Source of the DNA: Hymenobacter metallilatus
GTDB lineage: Bacteria; Bacteroidota; Bacteroidia; Cytophagales; Hymenobacteraceae
DNA: 64,000 bases
NCBI RefSeq assembly: GCF_003944705.1
Contig: NZ_RWIS01000003.1
Location: 62,001-126,000 of the forward strand
Direction of reading: 5' to 3'
Shown: positions 50,559 through 58,945 of the stretch, one piece after another
How the letters are laid out: every line of letters starts with the position of its first letter
Numbering within the stretch: position 1 is the stretch's first letter
Notes under the pieces: model-generated
The model's database searches: none
Seen by the model: the letters and a program-made list of their open reading frames with translations, nothing else
What the model was told of the DNA's origin: nothing
Position numbers and translations under genes: made by a program

Positions 50559-53500
50559 ATGCGTGTTTTTACGTACGGTACGCTCCTGAGCCTGTGGGCC
50601 GGGGCGGCCGCTGCCGCGTACGGGCAACAACAGCCCGCCGCTCTGCCTACTGCTGCCCAGGTGCTGCCCGAGGCCATTGCCCTTCACGATAAAGGAGATT
50701 TTGCCGGGGCCATCCGGCAGTATCTGCTGGTACCCTCCTCCGATACGGGGTATGTGAATATTCAGGGCGAGTTGGCGCTGTCGTATCTGCAGAACAAGCA
50801 GTACAAGGAAGCTACCGAGGCCAGCCGCCGGGCCATTGCCCTCTACATGCACGACCCGCAGCCCTACTACGTGCTGGCCGAAGCCGAGGAAAACCTCAAA
50901 CATGAGCCCGAAACGTTTCAGGCCTACGCCGACGGGCTCAAGCGCTTTCCCTACAACCAGCTGCTGTGGTTCAACCAGGGCGTAAGCTACGATGCCCTGA
51001 AAAAGCGGCCCGCCGCTCTGGCCAGCTGGACGCGCAGTCTGGAACTGTCGCCCACGCACCCGGGCACGCACTACCAGCTGGCCTGGCTGGCCCTGGAGCA
51101 GGGGCAGCCGGCCCGGGCCCTCATCAGCCTGCTTACCTACCTGGCCATCAACCCCGACGGGGAGAAAAGCCAGGAAGTACTGATTCTGGCTGAGCGCATT
51201 GCCCGTAATGCCCAGGAAATCGACCTCAAGGAGCAGGAAAAGCCCTTCGTGCCCAACGAGGCATTTCAGGACTTGGACCTGCTCATCACTTCAAAAGTGG
51301 CCCTGCGCAGCGACTATAAGTCGAAGGTGAAGTTTGATGCCAACATCGTGAAGCAGGCCCAGCTGCTGGTGGAGAAGTTTCCGGCGGCCGGCCCCAACGA
51401 AACCGACCTGTGGCTGCGGGCATACGGCCCCATGGTGGAAGCCCTGCGCCGCGACGATAACCTGACTGCCTTTACCTACCTCATCCTGTATTCGGCTGAG
51501 GATAAGCGGCCCGCCCAGTGGGTAAAGTCCAACAAGAGCAAGGTGGAGCGCATGAGCCAGGATGTGGCCCGGGCGCTCCTGAGCCTGCGCACTCAGCAGC
51601 CGGTAGTGGGGCAGCCGGAGGGCACCCGCCTGCAGGGCTGGTTTCACGAGAATAAGCTGCAAGGCATCGGGCAGGGCGTCTCCAAGGATGGCAACCTGCA
51701 AACCCTGAGCGGCCCCTGGCTGATTGTAGATAAAGCCGGCGCCGTTGTAAAGCAGGGCGCGTTTTCGGCCGATGGCAAGCGCACCGGCCCCTGGCGTGAG
51801 TACCACGACAACGGGCAGGTGGCCAAGGAGCTGAACTACGACGCCGAAGGTCGCCTCGACGGCCGCTACGTGGAGTACCATGACAACGGAACCCTCTCGG
51901 TAGAAGGTGCCTATAAAGCCGGGCAGATTGCGGGTACTGCCAAGCTCTACCACTACTGCGGCGAAGTGCGCGAAGTGCGCCCCTACGTGAACGGAGATGC
52001 CGTGGGCGAAGCCCTGTTCTACTACCCCAACGGCAAGCTGCAGCGCCGGGCCGTGTACAAAGCCGACAAGCTGGAGGGCGCTTCCACCAACTACTACCCC
52101 GACGGCACCACCGAAATGACGGCGACCTATGTGGCCGACAAGCGCCAGGGCCCGTTTGAGGTATTTTACCAGGACAAGACGCTGGAGCGCAAGGGCGCCT
52201 ATGAGCAGGGCGAACTGCACGGCGACTACCAGGATTTCTTCGCCAATGGCAAGCTAGCCCACTCCGGCCGCTACAGCAACGGCAAGCAGGTGGGCCGCTG
52301 GCAGACGTTTTACGACACCGGCAAGATTAGCGAGGAGAAAACCCTGGACCCCGCCACCGGCGAACTGCACGGCAGCTTCAAGGACTATGACGCCGAAGGC
52401 CGCCTGCTGAATGAGCTGGAATACAACCAGGGCCGGGTAGTGAAAGTAACCAACTTCGACGCCGCCGGTAAGCCGCTCAACACCGTAGCCGTGGCCAAAA
52501 AAGGCCGCACCGAGGTAAAAGGCACCTACACGGACGGCGGCATCCACTTCACCGGTCAGTACCTGGATGGCAACATGAGCGGAGAGTGGAAGTGGTACCG
52601 GCCCAACGGCAACCTGAACCTCGTGCGCCAGTACGAGAAAGGCCACCAGGAAGGTAAGGAAGAGCACTTCACCAACACCGGCCGCGTGAGCCTGCGCAAC
52701 CAGTACCACAACGATGAGCTGGATGGCTACTCCGAGTCCTTTTACGACCATGGCCAGCTGCGCCGCGCCGGCTACTATACCAACGGCGAACAGCAGGGCA
52801 CCTGGCGCCAGTACTATGTGACGGGCCAGCTCAGCGAAGAATATAACCTACAAAGCGGCAGCCTGCACGGCCAGACGCGCAGCTTCACGCCGGGAGGGCA
52901 GCTTACCCAGGAGCGCTGGATTGAGTACGGCCGCGACCTGAACGTGACGTCCTATGACTCCACGGGCCGGGTGGTTGACCGGATTACGCTGTTGCCCACC
53001 TCGCGCACCATCACCAAGCATTACCCCAATGGCAAGCCCCTGGTAGAAAGCAGCTGGCTGTGCTACGACAACCAGGGCACCGAGAAGTGGCTGACCCCCG
53101 CCGGTAAGCCGGAAATCGTGGTGGAGATGGACCAGGGCAAGCAGCACGGCATGTACCGGGCTTACCACCCCTTCACCGGCAAGCTCCTTGCGGAAGGCCG
53201 CTACGTGGAGGGCCGCCGGGAGGGCGAGTGGAAAACCTATTACCCCTCGGGTGCCCTGGAGCGCAAAGGCGCCTACCAGCACGGCGAGTGGGAAGGCGAG
53301 TGGCTGACGTACTTCGAGAACGGCAAGCTGGAGCGCACCACTACCTACCACCAGGGCGACTTACAGGGCCCGCTGCGGGTATTTAACATGCAGGGCGAGC
53401 TGCTGCTGGAAAAGCTGTACGCCAATGGCGAAATTACGGGCTACCGGGCGCCGGGTGCCGATGGAAAGGGCACCGGGGAACCGAAACCCGCCACAGCCAT

Positions 53501-53867
53501 TAGCACCACCTTTGCCAACGGCAAGCCCGCCGCCACCGAAACCTACCAGAAGGGCACGCTCACTGGCAGCCGCACCTACTACTACAGCACCGGCCAGGTG
53601 TTCCGCCGCGCCCAGAACAACGCCGACGGGCAGCTACACGGCCAGCTCACCTCTTACTACCCCAACGGCAAGGTGCAGGAAGAAGAAGCCTACGCCTTCG
53701 ACGAGCTGCACGGCCGCTGCCGCTACTACCGCGCCGATGGCACCCTGGAGCGCGAAGAAACCTTCCGCGCCGGTGAAAAAGCCGGCCCCACCGTGTACTA
53801 CGACGCCCAGGGCAAACCGCTTCGCACCGATATTTACTGGAATACGCACGTATATGAAGCTCGCTAA
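50559..53867 (+). CDS. Large secreted protein: N-terminal TPR plus long array of MORN_2/YwqK-type repeats
   Basis: Signal MRVFTYGTLLSLWAGAAAAAYGQ; TPR part (DFAGAIRQYLLVPSSDTGYVNIQGELALSYLQNKQYKEATEASRRAIALY); then many WREYHDNGQVAKELNYDAEGRLDGRYVEYHDNGTLSVEGAYKAG-type units. ATG at 50559 preferred. Confidence 0.9.
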   Translation: MRVFTYGTLLSLWAGAAAAAYGQQQPAALPTAAQVLPEAIALHDKGDFAGAIRQYLLVPSSDTGYVNIQGELALSYLQNKQYKEATEASRRAIALYMHDPQPYYVLAEAEENLKHEPETFQAYADGLKRFPYNQLLWFNQGVSYDALKKRPAALASWTRSLELSPTHPGTHYQLAWLALEQGQPARALISLLTYLAINPDGEKSQEVLILAERIARNAQEIDLKEQEKPFVPNEAFQDLDLLITSKVALRSDYKSKVKFDANIVKQAQLLVEKFPAAGPNETDLWLRAYGPMVEALRRDDNLTAFTYLILYSAEDKRPAQWVKSNKSKVERMSQDVARALLSLRTQQPVVGQPEGTRLQGWFHENKLQGIGQGVSKDGNLQTLSGPWLIVDKAGAVVKQGAFSADGKRTGPWREYHDNGQVAKELNYDAEGRLDGRYVEYHDNGTLSVEGAYKAGQIAGTAKLYHYCGEVREVRPYVNGDAVGEALFYYPNGKLQRRAVYKADKLEGASTNYYPDGTTEMTATYVADKRQGPFEVFYQDKTLERKGAYEQGELHGDYQDFFANGKLAHSGRYSNGKQVGRWQTFYDTGKISEEKTLDPATGELHGSFKDYDAEGRLLNELEYNQGRVVKVTNFDAAGKPLNTVAVAKKGRTEVKGTYTDGGIHFTGQYLDGNMSGEWKWYRPNGNLNLVRQYEKGHQEGKEEHFTNTGRVSLRNQYHNDELDGYSESFYDHGQLRRAGYYTNGEQQGTWRQYYVTGQLSEEYNLQSGSLHGQTRSFTPGGQLTQERWIEYGRDLNVTSYDSTGRVVDRITLLPTSRTITKHYPNGKPLVESSWLCYDNQGTEKWLTPAGKPEIVVEMDQGKQHGMYRAYHPFTGKLLAEGRYVEGRREGEWKTYYPSGALERKGAYQHGEWEGEWLTYFENGKLERTTTYHQGDLQGPLRVFNMQGELLLEKLYANGEITGYRAPGADGKGTGEPKPATAISTTFANGKPAATETYQKGTLTGSRTYYYSTGQVFRRAQNNADGQLHGQLTSYYPNGKVQEEEAYAFDELHGRCRYYRADGTLEREETFRAGEKAGPTVYYDAQGKPLRTDIYWNTHVYEAR

Positions 53868-55809
53868 TTTGTGCCGTTGGGCCGTGGTGTTGGGCGTGGT
53901 AGTAGGAATCGGGCGGACGGCTCGGGCCCAGCAGCCACTGCAGCAGCTCATGCAGCTCAAGCAGCAGTACCCCACCGAAAAAGCCGTGTACCTCGACTAC
54001 CGGCAGGAAATAACCGTGGAACTGAAGGGCGACTCGGTGCAGGTGCTGGCCCGTCACCACTACGACATGCTACACCTGGCCGCGCAGTCGGATATGTACG
54101 CCCCCGACCAGGTGTACAGCTCCCACTTCAACCGCCTCCAGAAGATTGAGGCCCGCACCCTGCTACCCGCCACCAACGACTACAAGGCGCTAAAGGTGAC
54201 GGAGTTCAAGGATAAGTTTGAAATCCGGCCGGGCATTTTCTTTGATGATGCCCGCTCCGTGAGCTTTACTTACCCGGCCGTAGCTCCCGGCGTGCGTACC
54301 GTGTGCGACTACACCGTGCGCCACCCCGATGCCCGCTTCCTCAATCCCTTCTATTTTGCCAGCTACGTGCCCATCCGCCACGCCGAGCTGGTGATTACCG
54401 CCCCGCGCACGGTACGCCTCAATACCAAGCAGTTCAACATTCCGGCCGGCATGGTGGCCCAGGCCAAGCAGGAAAAAGGCAGCAACATCATCTACCGCTG
54501 GACGGCCGAGAACATTCCGGCCGCTGCCCGCGAGTCGGATGCGCCCGAGTCCAGCTACTACGTGCCGCACCTGGTGTATTTCCTGGAAGAGGCCCAGCTC
54601 AACGGCCAGTCGCGCAAGCTGCTGGGCGGTGTACCGGAGCTGTACAGTCTCTACTCGGGGTTCGTTTCCAATCTGGACAAGCAGGAGGCTCCGGCCCTGC
54701 GCCGGGTGGTAGATTCGCTGCTGGTAGGGGCCCGCACCGAGCCCGAAAAGGTGGCCCGCATCTACTACTGGGTGCAGGACCACGTGCGCTACATTGCCTT
54801 CGAAAACGGCCTGCGCGGCTTTATTCCGCACGATGCCGGCAGGGTGTACGCCAGCCGCTACGGCGACTGCAAGGACATGGCTAACCTGCTGCACGAGATG
54901 CTACGCATGGCCGGCGTGAAATCGTACCGCACCTGGATTGGCACCCGCGACCTGCCTTACCACTACGCCGAGCTGGCCACGCCCGGCGTGGATAACCACA
55001 TGATTACCACCTACGAGCCCAGCCCCGGCCAGTACGTGTTCCTGGATGCCACCAGCAAGTACACACCCTACGGGATGCCTTCCTCTATGATTCAGGGAAA
55101 AGACGCGCTGCTGGCCCTAGACGGCAAGAACTGCAAGGTGGTGAGCGTGCCCGTAATGGAGCGGCAGCGCAGCCGCACCGTGGATAGCTCGGTGGTGGTG
55201 CTGGATGGCAGCACCGGCCTGCGCGGCACCGGCCGCCTGGCGTTCAGCGGCTACAGCAAGGTGCATCAGTCGTACGCCCTCGATGGCCTCAACCCCACCG
55301 ACGAAGCCAAGCTGGTGAAAAACCTGGTGGAGCGCGGCAACAACAAGTTTTTCGTGGATAAATACGCCGTACACCACCTCGACACCCGCGACCAGCCCCT
55401 GCTGGTGGATTACGAGTACCGCCTCCAGGATTACGTGCAGCGCCTCGACGATGAGGTATACGTGAACCTCAACCTCGACCAGAGCTATGCTTCTGACCGC
55501 CTCGACCCTGCCAAGCGCACTCTGGCCCGCACCAACGACTATTACCACACCACCCGCACCCGCACCGAGTTTGAGGTGCCGGCCGGCTACGAGGTAACCT
55601 ACCTGCCTACCAATGTAGAAGGCCAGGATCAGATGCTGGGCTTTTCCATCCGCTACGAGCGAAAAGGCAACAAAATCATCCAGGAAAAGGAGGTGTTCGT
55701 GAACTACCTCCTGCTGGAGCCCGCCCAGTTCAGTAAGTGGAACTCGGTAGTCGACAAGCTTAACGCCGCCTACCGCGACGCGCTTATTCTCAAGCGCAAG
55801 AAGGCCTAA
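53854..55809 (+). CDS. DUF3857 + transglutaminase-like domain protein
   Basis: Signal MKLANLCRWAVVLGVVVGIGRTARAQ; DUF3857-like N-terminal part; transglutaminase core YASRYGDCKDMANLLHEMLRMAGVKSYRTWIGTRD, VDNHMITTYEPSPGQYVFLDATSKYTPYG. ATG at 53854 overlaps the upstream stop. Confidence 0.88.
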   Translation: MKLANLCRWAVVLGVVVGIGRTARAQQPLQQLMQLKQQYPTEKAVYLDYRQEITVELKGDSVQVLARHHYDMLHLAAQSDMYAPDQVYSSHFNRLQKIEARTLLPATNDYKALKVTEFKDKFEIRPGIFFDDARSVSFTYPAVAPGVRTVCDYTVRHPDARFLNPFYFASYVPIRHAELVITAPRTVRLNTKQFNIPAGMVAQAKQEKGSNIIYRWTAENIPAAARESDAPESSYYVPHLVYFLEEAQLNGQSRKLLGGVPELYSLYSGFVSNLDKQEAPALRRVVDSLLVGARTEPEKVARIYYWVQDHVRYIAFENGLRGFIPHDAGRVYASRYGDCKDMANLLHEMLRMAGVKSYRTWIGTRDLPYHYAELATPGVDNHMITTYEPSPGQYVFLDATSKYTPYGMPSSMIQGKDALLALDGKNCKVVSVPVMERQRSRTVDSSVVVLDGSTGLRGTGRLAFSGYSKVHQSYALDGLNPTDEAKLVKNLVERGNNKFFVDKYAVHHLDTRDQPLLVDYEYRLQDYVQRLDDEVYVNLNLDQSYASDRLDPAKRTLARTNDYYHTTRTRTEFEVPAGYEVTYLPTNVEGQDQMLGFSIRYERKGNKIIQEKEVFVNYLLLEPAQFSKWNSVVDKLNAAYRDALILKRKKA

Positions 55810-55827
55810 TCATCAGAGTAAAAAGCC

Positions 55828-55933
55828 GGTCATGCTGAGCGGAGTTGAAGCATCTCTACCGCTTCGTTGCAATCCTATTAGGTAGCCAGAGGTAGAGATG
55901 CTTCAACTTCGCTCTGCTACGCTCAGCAGGACG
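55828..55933. repeat. Intergenic palindromic element, GTCATGCTGAGC type
   Basis: gtcatgctgagcggagttgaagcatctctacc ... ggtagagatgcttcaacttcgctctgctacgctcagcaggac; same architecture as 33751-33849 and 58789-58924. Confidence 0.8.
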
Positions 55934-55997
55934 TTCAAGTAATTTCCTGGCATGTCTCACCTAATGCCATTCCCCTGTATATTTCTCTTCCCCATCC

Positions 55998-57977
55998 GTG
56001 ACAACTACTTTCACCCAATATAGCCGGGCGCTGCTGGCGGCGGCGCTGCTGTGGCTGCCGACTACGATACAGGCCCAGAGCGGGCCGGCCTCGCTCACCT
56101 ATGCCACCTATACCTGGGAGGCCAAGCGCAAACCCCTCACCATTACGCCTGCCGAGGCTAAGCAGCCTGCTATTGTGCTCCGCGACTTCCGGGTAGAAGA
56201 ATTTGCCCGCGACGCCAAAAACGAGATGCACCTGTACTCGGTGGACCACCGCATTGTGCGCGTGAATACCTCCGACGGCATTGAGCAGTTCAACAAGATT
56301 TACCTGCCGGTGCAGGATGGCGGCCGCATCCTGTCTTTGAAAGCCCGCACCATCAGCCCCCGGGGCGAGATTGTGGACGTGCAGGAAAGCAACATGAAGG
56401 AGTTGAAGGATGAGGATGGCAGCCGCGGCTACAAGGTGTTTGCCGTAGAGGGCGTGGAGAAAGGCAGTGAAATCGAGTATCTGTTTACCCGGGAGCGGAG
56501 CATCAACTATTTCGGCCGGATGTACCTGCAAAGCCAGGTACCCGCCCGCGACGTGCACGTGGAACTGATTACGCCCGAGGCCCTCACCTTCGAGGTGCGC
56601 CGCTACCCCGGCAGCCTCGTGCGCGACACCGTGGTGCAGGAAAAGCGCATCAGCCGGGTGGTGCTGCACGACGTGCCCGGTCTGCGCGAAGAGGGCTTTT
56701 CCAACCTGCAGGCCCAGCGTCAGCGCCTGGAGTACAAGCTGGCCTACAATGCCTCCCAGGGCCGGGTACGGCTGTTTACCTGGGCCGCTGCCAGCCAGTT
56801 CCTGTATAACCGCGTGTACAACTGGGATAAGGACGAGCTGAAAGCGGTAGACAAGCTGCTCAAGCAGATGAACCTGCCTGCTACCCAGCAACTGCCGGCC
56901 CTGGAGAACTATCTCAAAACCAACTTCCGCCTGAACGAAGGAGCCGGCGACGTAAACCTGACTCGGGTTATAGCCTCGCACAACGCCTCCGAAACCGGCT
57001 TTGCCCGGCTGTTTGCGGCCCTGATGAGCAAACTGAATATTGCTCACGAGCTGGTGCTCACCAACGACCGGACCGAAGCGCCCTTCGACGATACCTTCGA
57101 TACCTGGAACTACCTCGACCACCCGGTTTTCTACTTCCCCGGCACTAAGCAGTGGCTGGCCCCCGGCCGCCCCGACTACCGCCTGCCCCTGATTCCGGCC
57201 GACTGGACCGATAATAAGGGCCTGTTTGTGCGCCGGGTGCAGCTGGGTAGCACTGAAACGGCCGTAGGTAAAATCGGGGATATACCGACCCTGAGTGCCG
57301 AGCTGAGCCCCAACGACCTGGACATTGCCGTGCAGTTTGCGCCCAACCTCGACAAAAGCACCGTCACCATCCGCGAAACCCTGGGCGGCTACAGCGCCCA
57401 GCAGATTCAGCCTTTCTATGGGCTTATTCCGGAGGATAAGCGCCCCGAGGTGCTGCAGGGTATCATCAAAAGCAACGTGCCTGACGCCAACTTCCTGAAG
57501 CTGGACGTGAAAAACGGTGAAACCGGCCTCAACCCCTTGGAAAAGCCGTTTATTGTGGATGCTACCGTGGAGTCGGTGGCGCTGCTGGACCGGGCCGGGC
57601 CCAAGTACCTGTTCAAAGTGGGTACCCTGCTGGGGCCGCAGTCGGAGCTGTACCAGAGTGAGCAGCGGCAGTTTGATGTGGAAAACGAGTTCAACCGCAG
57701 CTATAGCCGTACCATTACCTTCGAGGTGCCGGCCGGCTACCAGGTGCGCAACCTCCAGGACCTGAACATGAACGTGACGGCCGGCCCCACCGCCAACGGC
57801 CCCGAATACCTATTCAACTCCAGCTACCAGCAGCAGGGCCAGAAAGTTACCGTCACCATCCGCGAGTATTACCGCCAAATCCGCTGGCCCAAGTCGGATT
57901 TTGAGGCCTTCCGGAGTGTGGTAAATGCCGCCGCCAACTTTAACAAAGTGGTGCTGGTGATGGAAAAGAAAAGCTAG
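55998..57977 (+). CDS. DUF3857 protein with degenerate transglutaminase-like region
   Basis: GTG start; signal peptide ALLAAALLWLPTTIQAQ; VLRDFRVEEFARDAKNEMHLYSVDHRIVRVNTSDGIEQFNKIYLPV; the region equivalent to YGDCKDMANLL reads HNASETGFARLFAALMSKLNIAHELVLTND, without the Cys. Confidence 0.82.
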   Translation: MTTTFTQYSRALLAAALLWLPTTIQAQSGPASLTYATYTWEAKRKPLTITPAEAKQPAIVLRDFRVEEFARDAKNEMHLYSVDHRIVRVNTSDGIEQFNKIYLPVQDGGRILSLKARTISPRGEIVDVQESNMKELKDEDGSRGYKVFAVEGVEKGSEIEYLFTRERSINYFGRMYLQSQVPARDVHVELITPEALTFEVRRYPGSLVRDTVVQEKRISRVVLHDVPGLREEGFSNLQAQRQRLEYKLAYNASQGRVRLFTWAAASQFLYNRVYNWDKDELKAVDKLLKQMNLPATQQLPALENYLKTNFRLNEGAGDVNLTRVIASHNASETGFARLFAALMSKLNIAHELVLTNDRTEAPFDDTFDTWNYLDHPVFYFPGTKQWLAPGRPDYRLPLIPADWTDNKGLFVRRVQLGSTETAVGKIGDIPTLSAELSPNDLDIAVQFAPNLDKSTVTIRETLGGYSAQQIQPFYGLIPEDKRPEVLQGIIKSNVPDANFLKLDVKNGETGLNPLEKPFIVDATVESVALLDRAGPKYLFKVGTLLGPQSELYQSEQRQFDVENEFNRSYSRTITFEVPAGYQVRNLQDLNMNVTAGPTANGPEYLFNSSYQQQGQKVTVTIREYYRQIRWPKSDFEAFRSVVNAAANFNKVVLVMEKKS

Positions 57978-57999
57978 CCAGTCATTGTTGAGCCACAGC

Positions 58000-58039
58000 T
58001 AAACCGCCTCATCCTGCACAACAGGATGAGGCGGTTTAG
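58000..58039 (+). terminator. Hairpin downstream of the DUF3857 gene
   Basis: taaaccgcctcatcctgcacaacaggatgaggcggttta, perfect long stem. Confidence 0.65.
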
Positions 58040-58097
58040 CGTGTAGAGCCCCCGGCAATTTGCGCCTGAGCGCCAGAACGATGCACGTTGGAATAGT

Positions 58098-58185
58098 CGT
58101 AGAGACGCGACATTTCGCGTCTCTTCATTGAACGGTGCATGGATGGTCGTTCTGACGGGAGACGCGAAGTGTCGCGTCTCTACAG
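58098..58185. repeat. Two palindromic GTAGAGACGCGACAxxTCGCGTCTC units arranged as an inverted pair
   Basis: gtagagacgcgacatttcgcgtctcttc (58099-58126) and ggagacgcgaagtgtcgcgtctctacag (58158-58185). Confidence 0.85.
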
Positions 58186-58201
58186 CCATTCAACAACATA
58201 T

Positions 58202-58225
58202 AAATACTCGGCATACCGAGTATTT
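58202..58225. promoter_or_regulatory. Perfect 10-bp inverted repeat upstream of the DUF4442 gene
   Basis: aaatactcgg cata ccgagtattt; could be an operator or a weak terminator. Confidence 0.45.
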
Positions 58226-58259
58226 TCTGTTCCTTGCAGGAGCTCAACTTTCCCCCGCC

Positions 58260-58772
58260 ATGACCCCAACGCCCGCCGCCGTACCGGCCGATGCCGCCCG
58301 CCTGGAGAAATTCCGCCGCGCCATCAGCAATCCGCTCAAGCTGAAGCTGTTTATGCTGCGCCGCCTGCCCATGGCCTACCTGGCCGGCCTGCGCATTGCC
58401 GAGCTGACGACGGAGCGCGCCACCGTCACGGTGCCGTACAAGTACCTGACACAAAACCCGTTTCGCAGCATCTATTTCGCCTGCCTGAGCATGGCCGCCG
58501 AAATGGCCAGCGGCCTGCTGAGCATGATGCACGTACAGGCCGGCCCGCCGGTATCCATGCTGGTGGTAGGGCTGGAAGCAGATTTCAGCAAGAAAGCCAC
58601 GGGCCTCATCCGCTTCAGCAGCCACGATGGGTCCGCCATTGCCCAGGCCATTGCTGAAAGCCGCGCCACCGGCGAAGGCCGTACGGTAACGGCTACCAGC
58701 GTGGGCGTGGATGCCGCCGGCGACACCGTGGCCACGTTCCGCATCACCTGGTCGTTCCGGGCGAAGCGGTGA
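58260..58772 (+). CDS. DUF4442 (hotdog thioesterase-like) protein
   Basis: LKLKLFMLRRLPMAYLAGLRIAELTTERATVTVPYKYLTQNPFRSIYFACLSMAAEMASGLL. ATG at 58260 preferred because the ORF-track start lies in the upstream repeat. Confidence 0.85.
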   Translation: MTPTPAAVPADAARLEKFRRAISNPLKLKLFMLRRLPMAYLAGLRIAELTTERATVTVPYKYLTQNPFRSIYFACLSMAAEMASGLLSMMHVQAGPPVSMLVVGLEADFSKKATGLIRFSSHDGSAIAQAIAESRATGEGRTVTATSVGVDAAGDTVATFRITWSFRAKR

Positions 58773-58788
58773 GGTACGTGAAGAAACG

Positions 58789-58924
58789 AACGTCATGCAG
58801 AGGCGGAGCGGAGTGGAGCCGAAGCATCTCGCGTGCTGACACCAGAAAGTGTTAGTATCCTCAGTATTGACGGAAGGTTGCCGCCAACCTCAGCACGCGA
58901 GATTTCTCGCAGGCTCGAAATGAT
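58789..58924. repeat. Intergenic palindromic element, GTCATGCAGAGGCGGAGCGGAG type
   Basis: aacgtcatgcagaggcggagcggagtggagccgaagcatctcgcgtgctgac ... tcagcacgcgagatttctcgcaggctcgaaatgat. Confidence 0.75.
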
Positions 58925-58945
58925 GGCCGGATATATCCTGCTTCG

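Noticed and set aside
53425-53853. N-terminal extension of the transglutaminase ORF (MAKLRATGRRVPMERAPGNRNPPQ...)
   Set aside because: Pro/Thr/Ala-rich frame-shifted reading of the MORN gene; the real start with signal peptide is ATG 53854.
55935-57122. 395-aa ORF antisense to the DUF3857 gene
   Set aside because: Shadow ORF; the forward frame has a signal peptide and family match.
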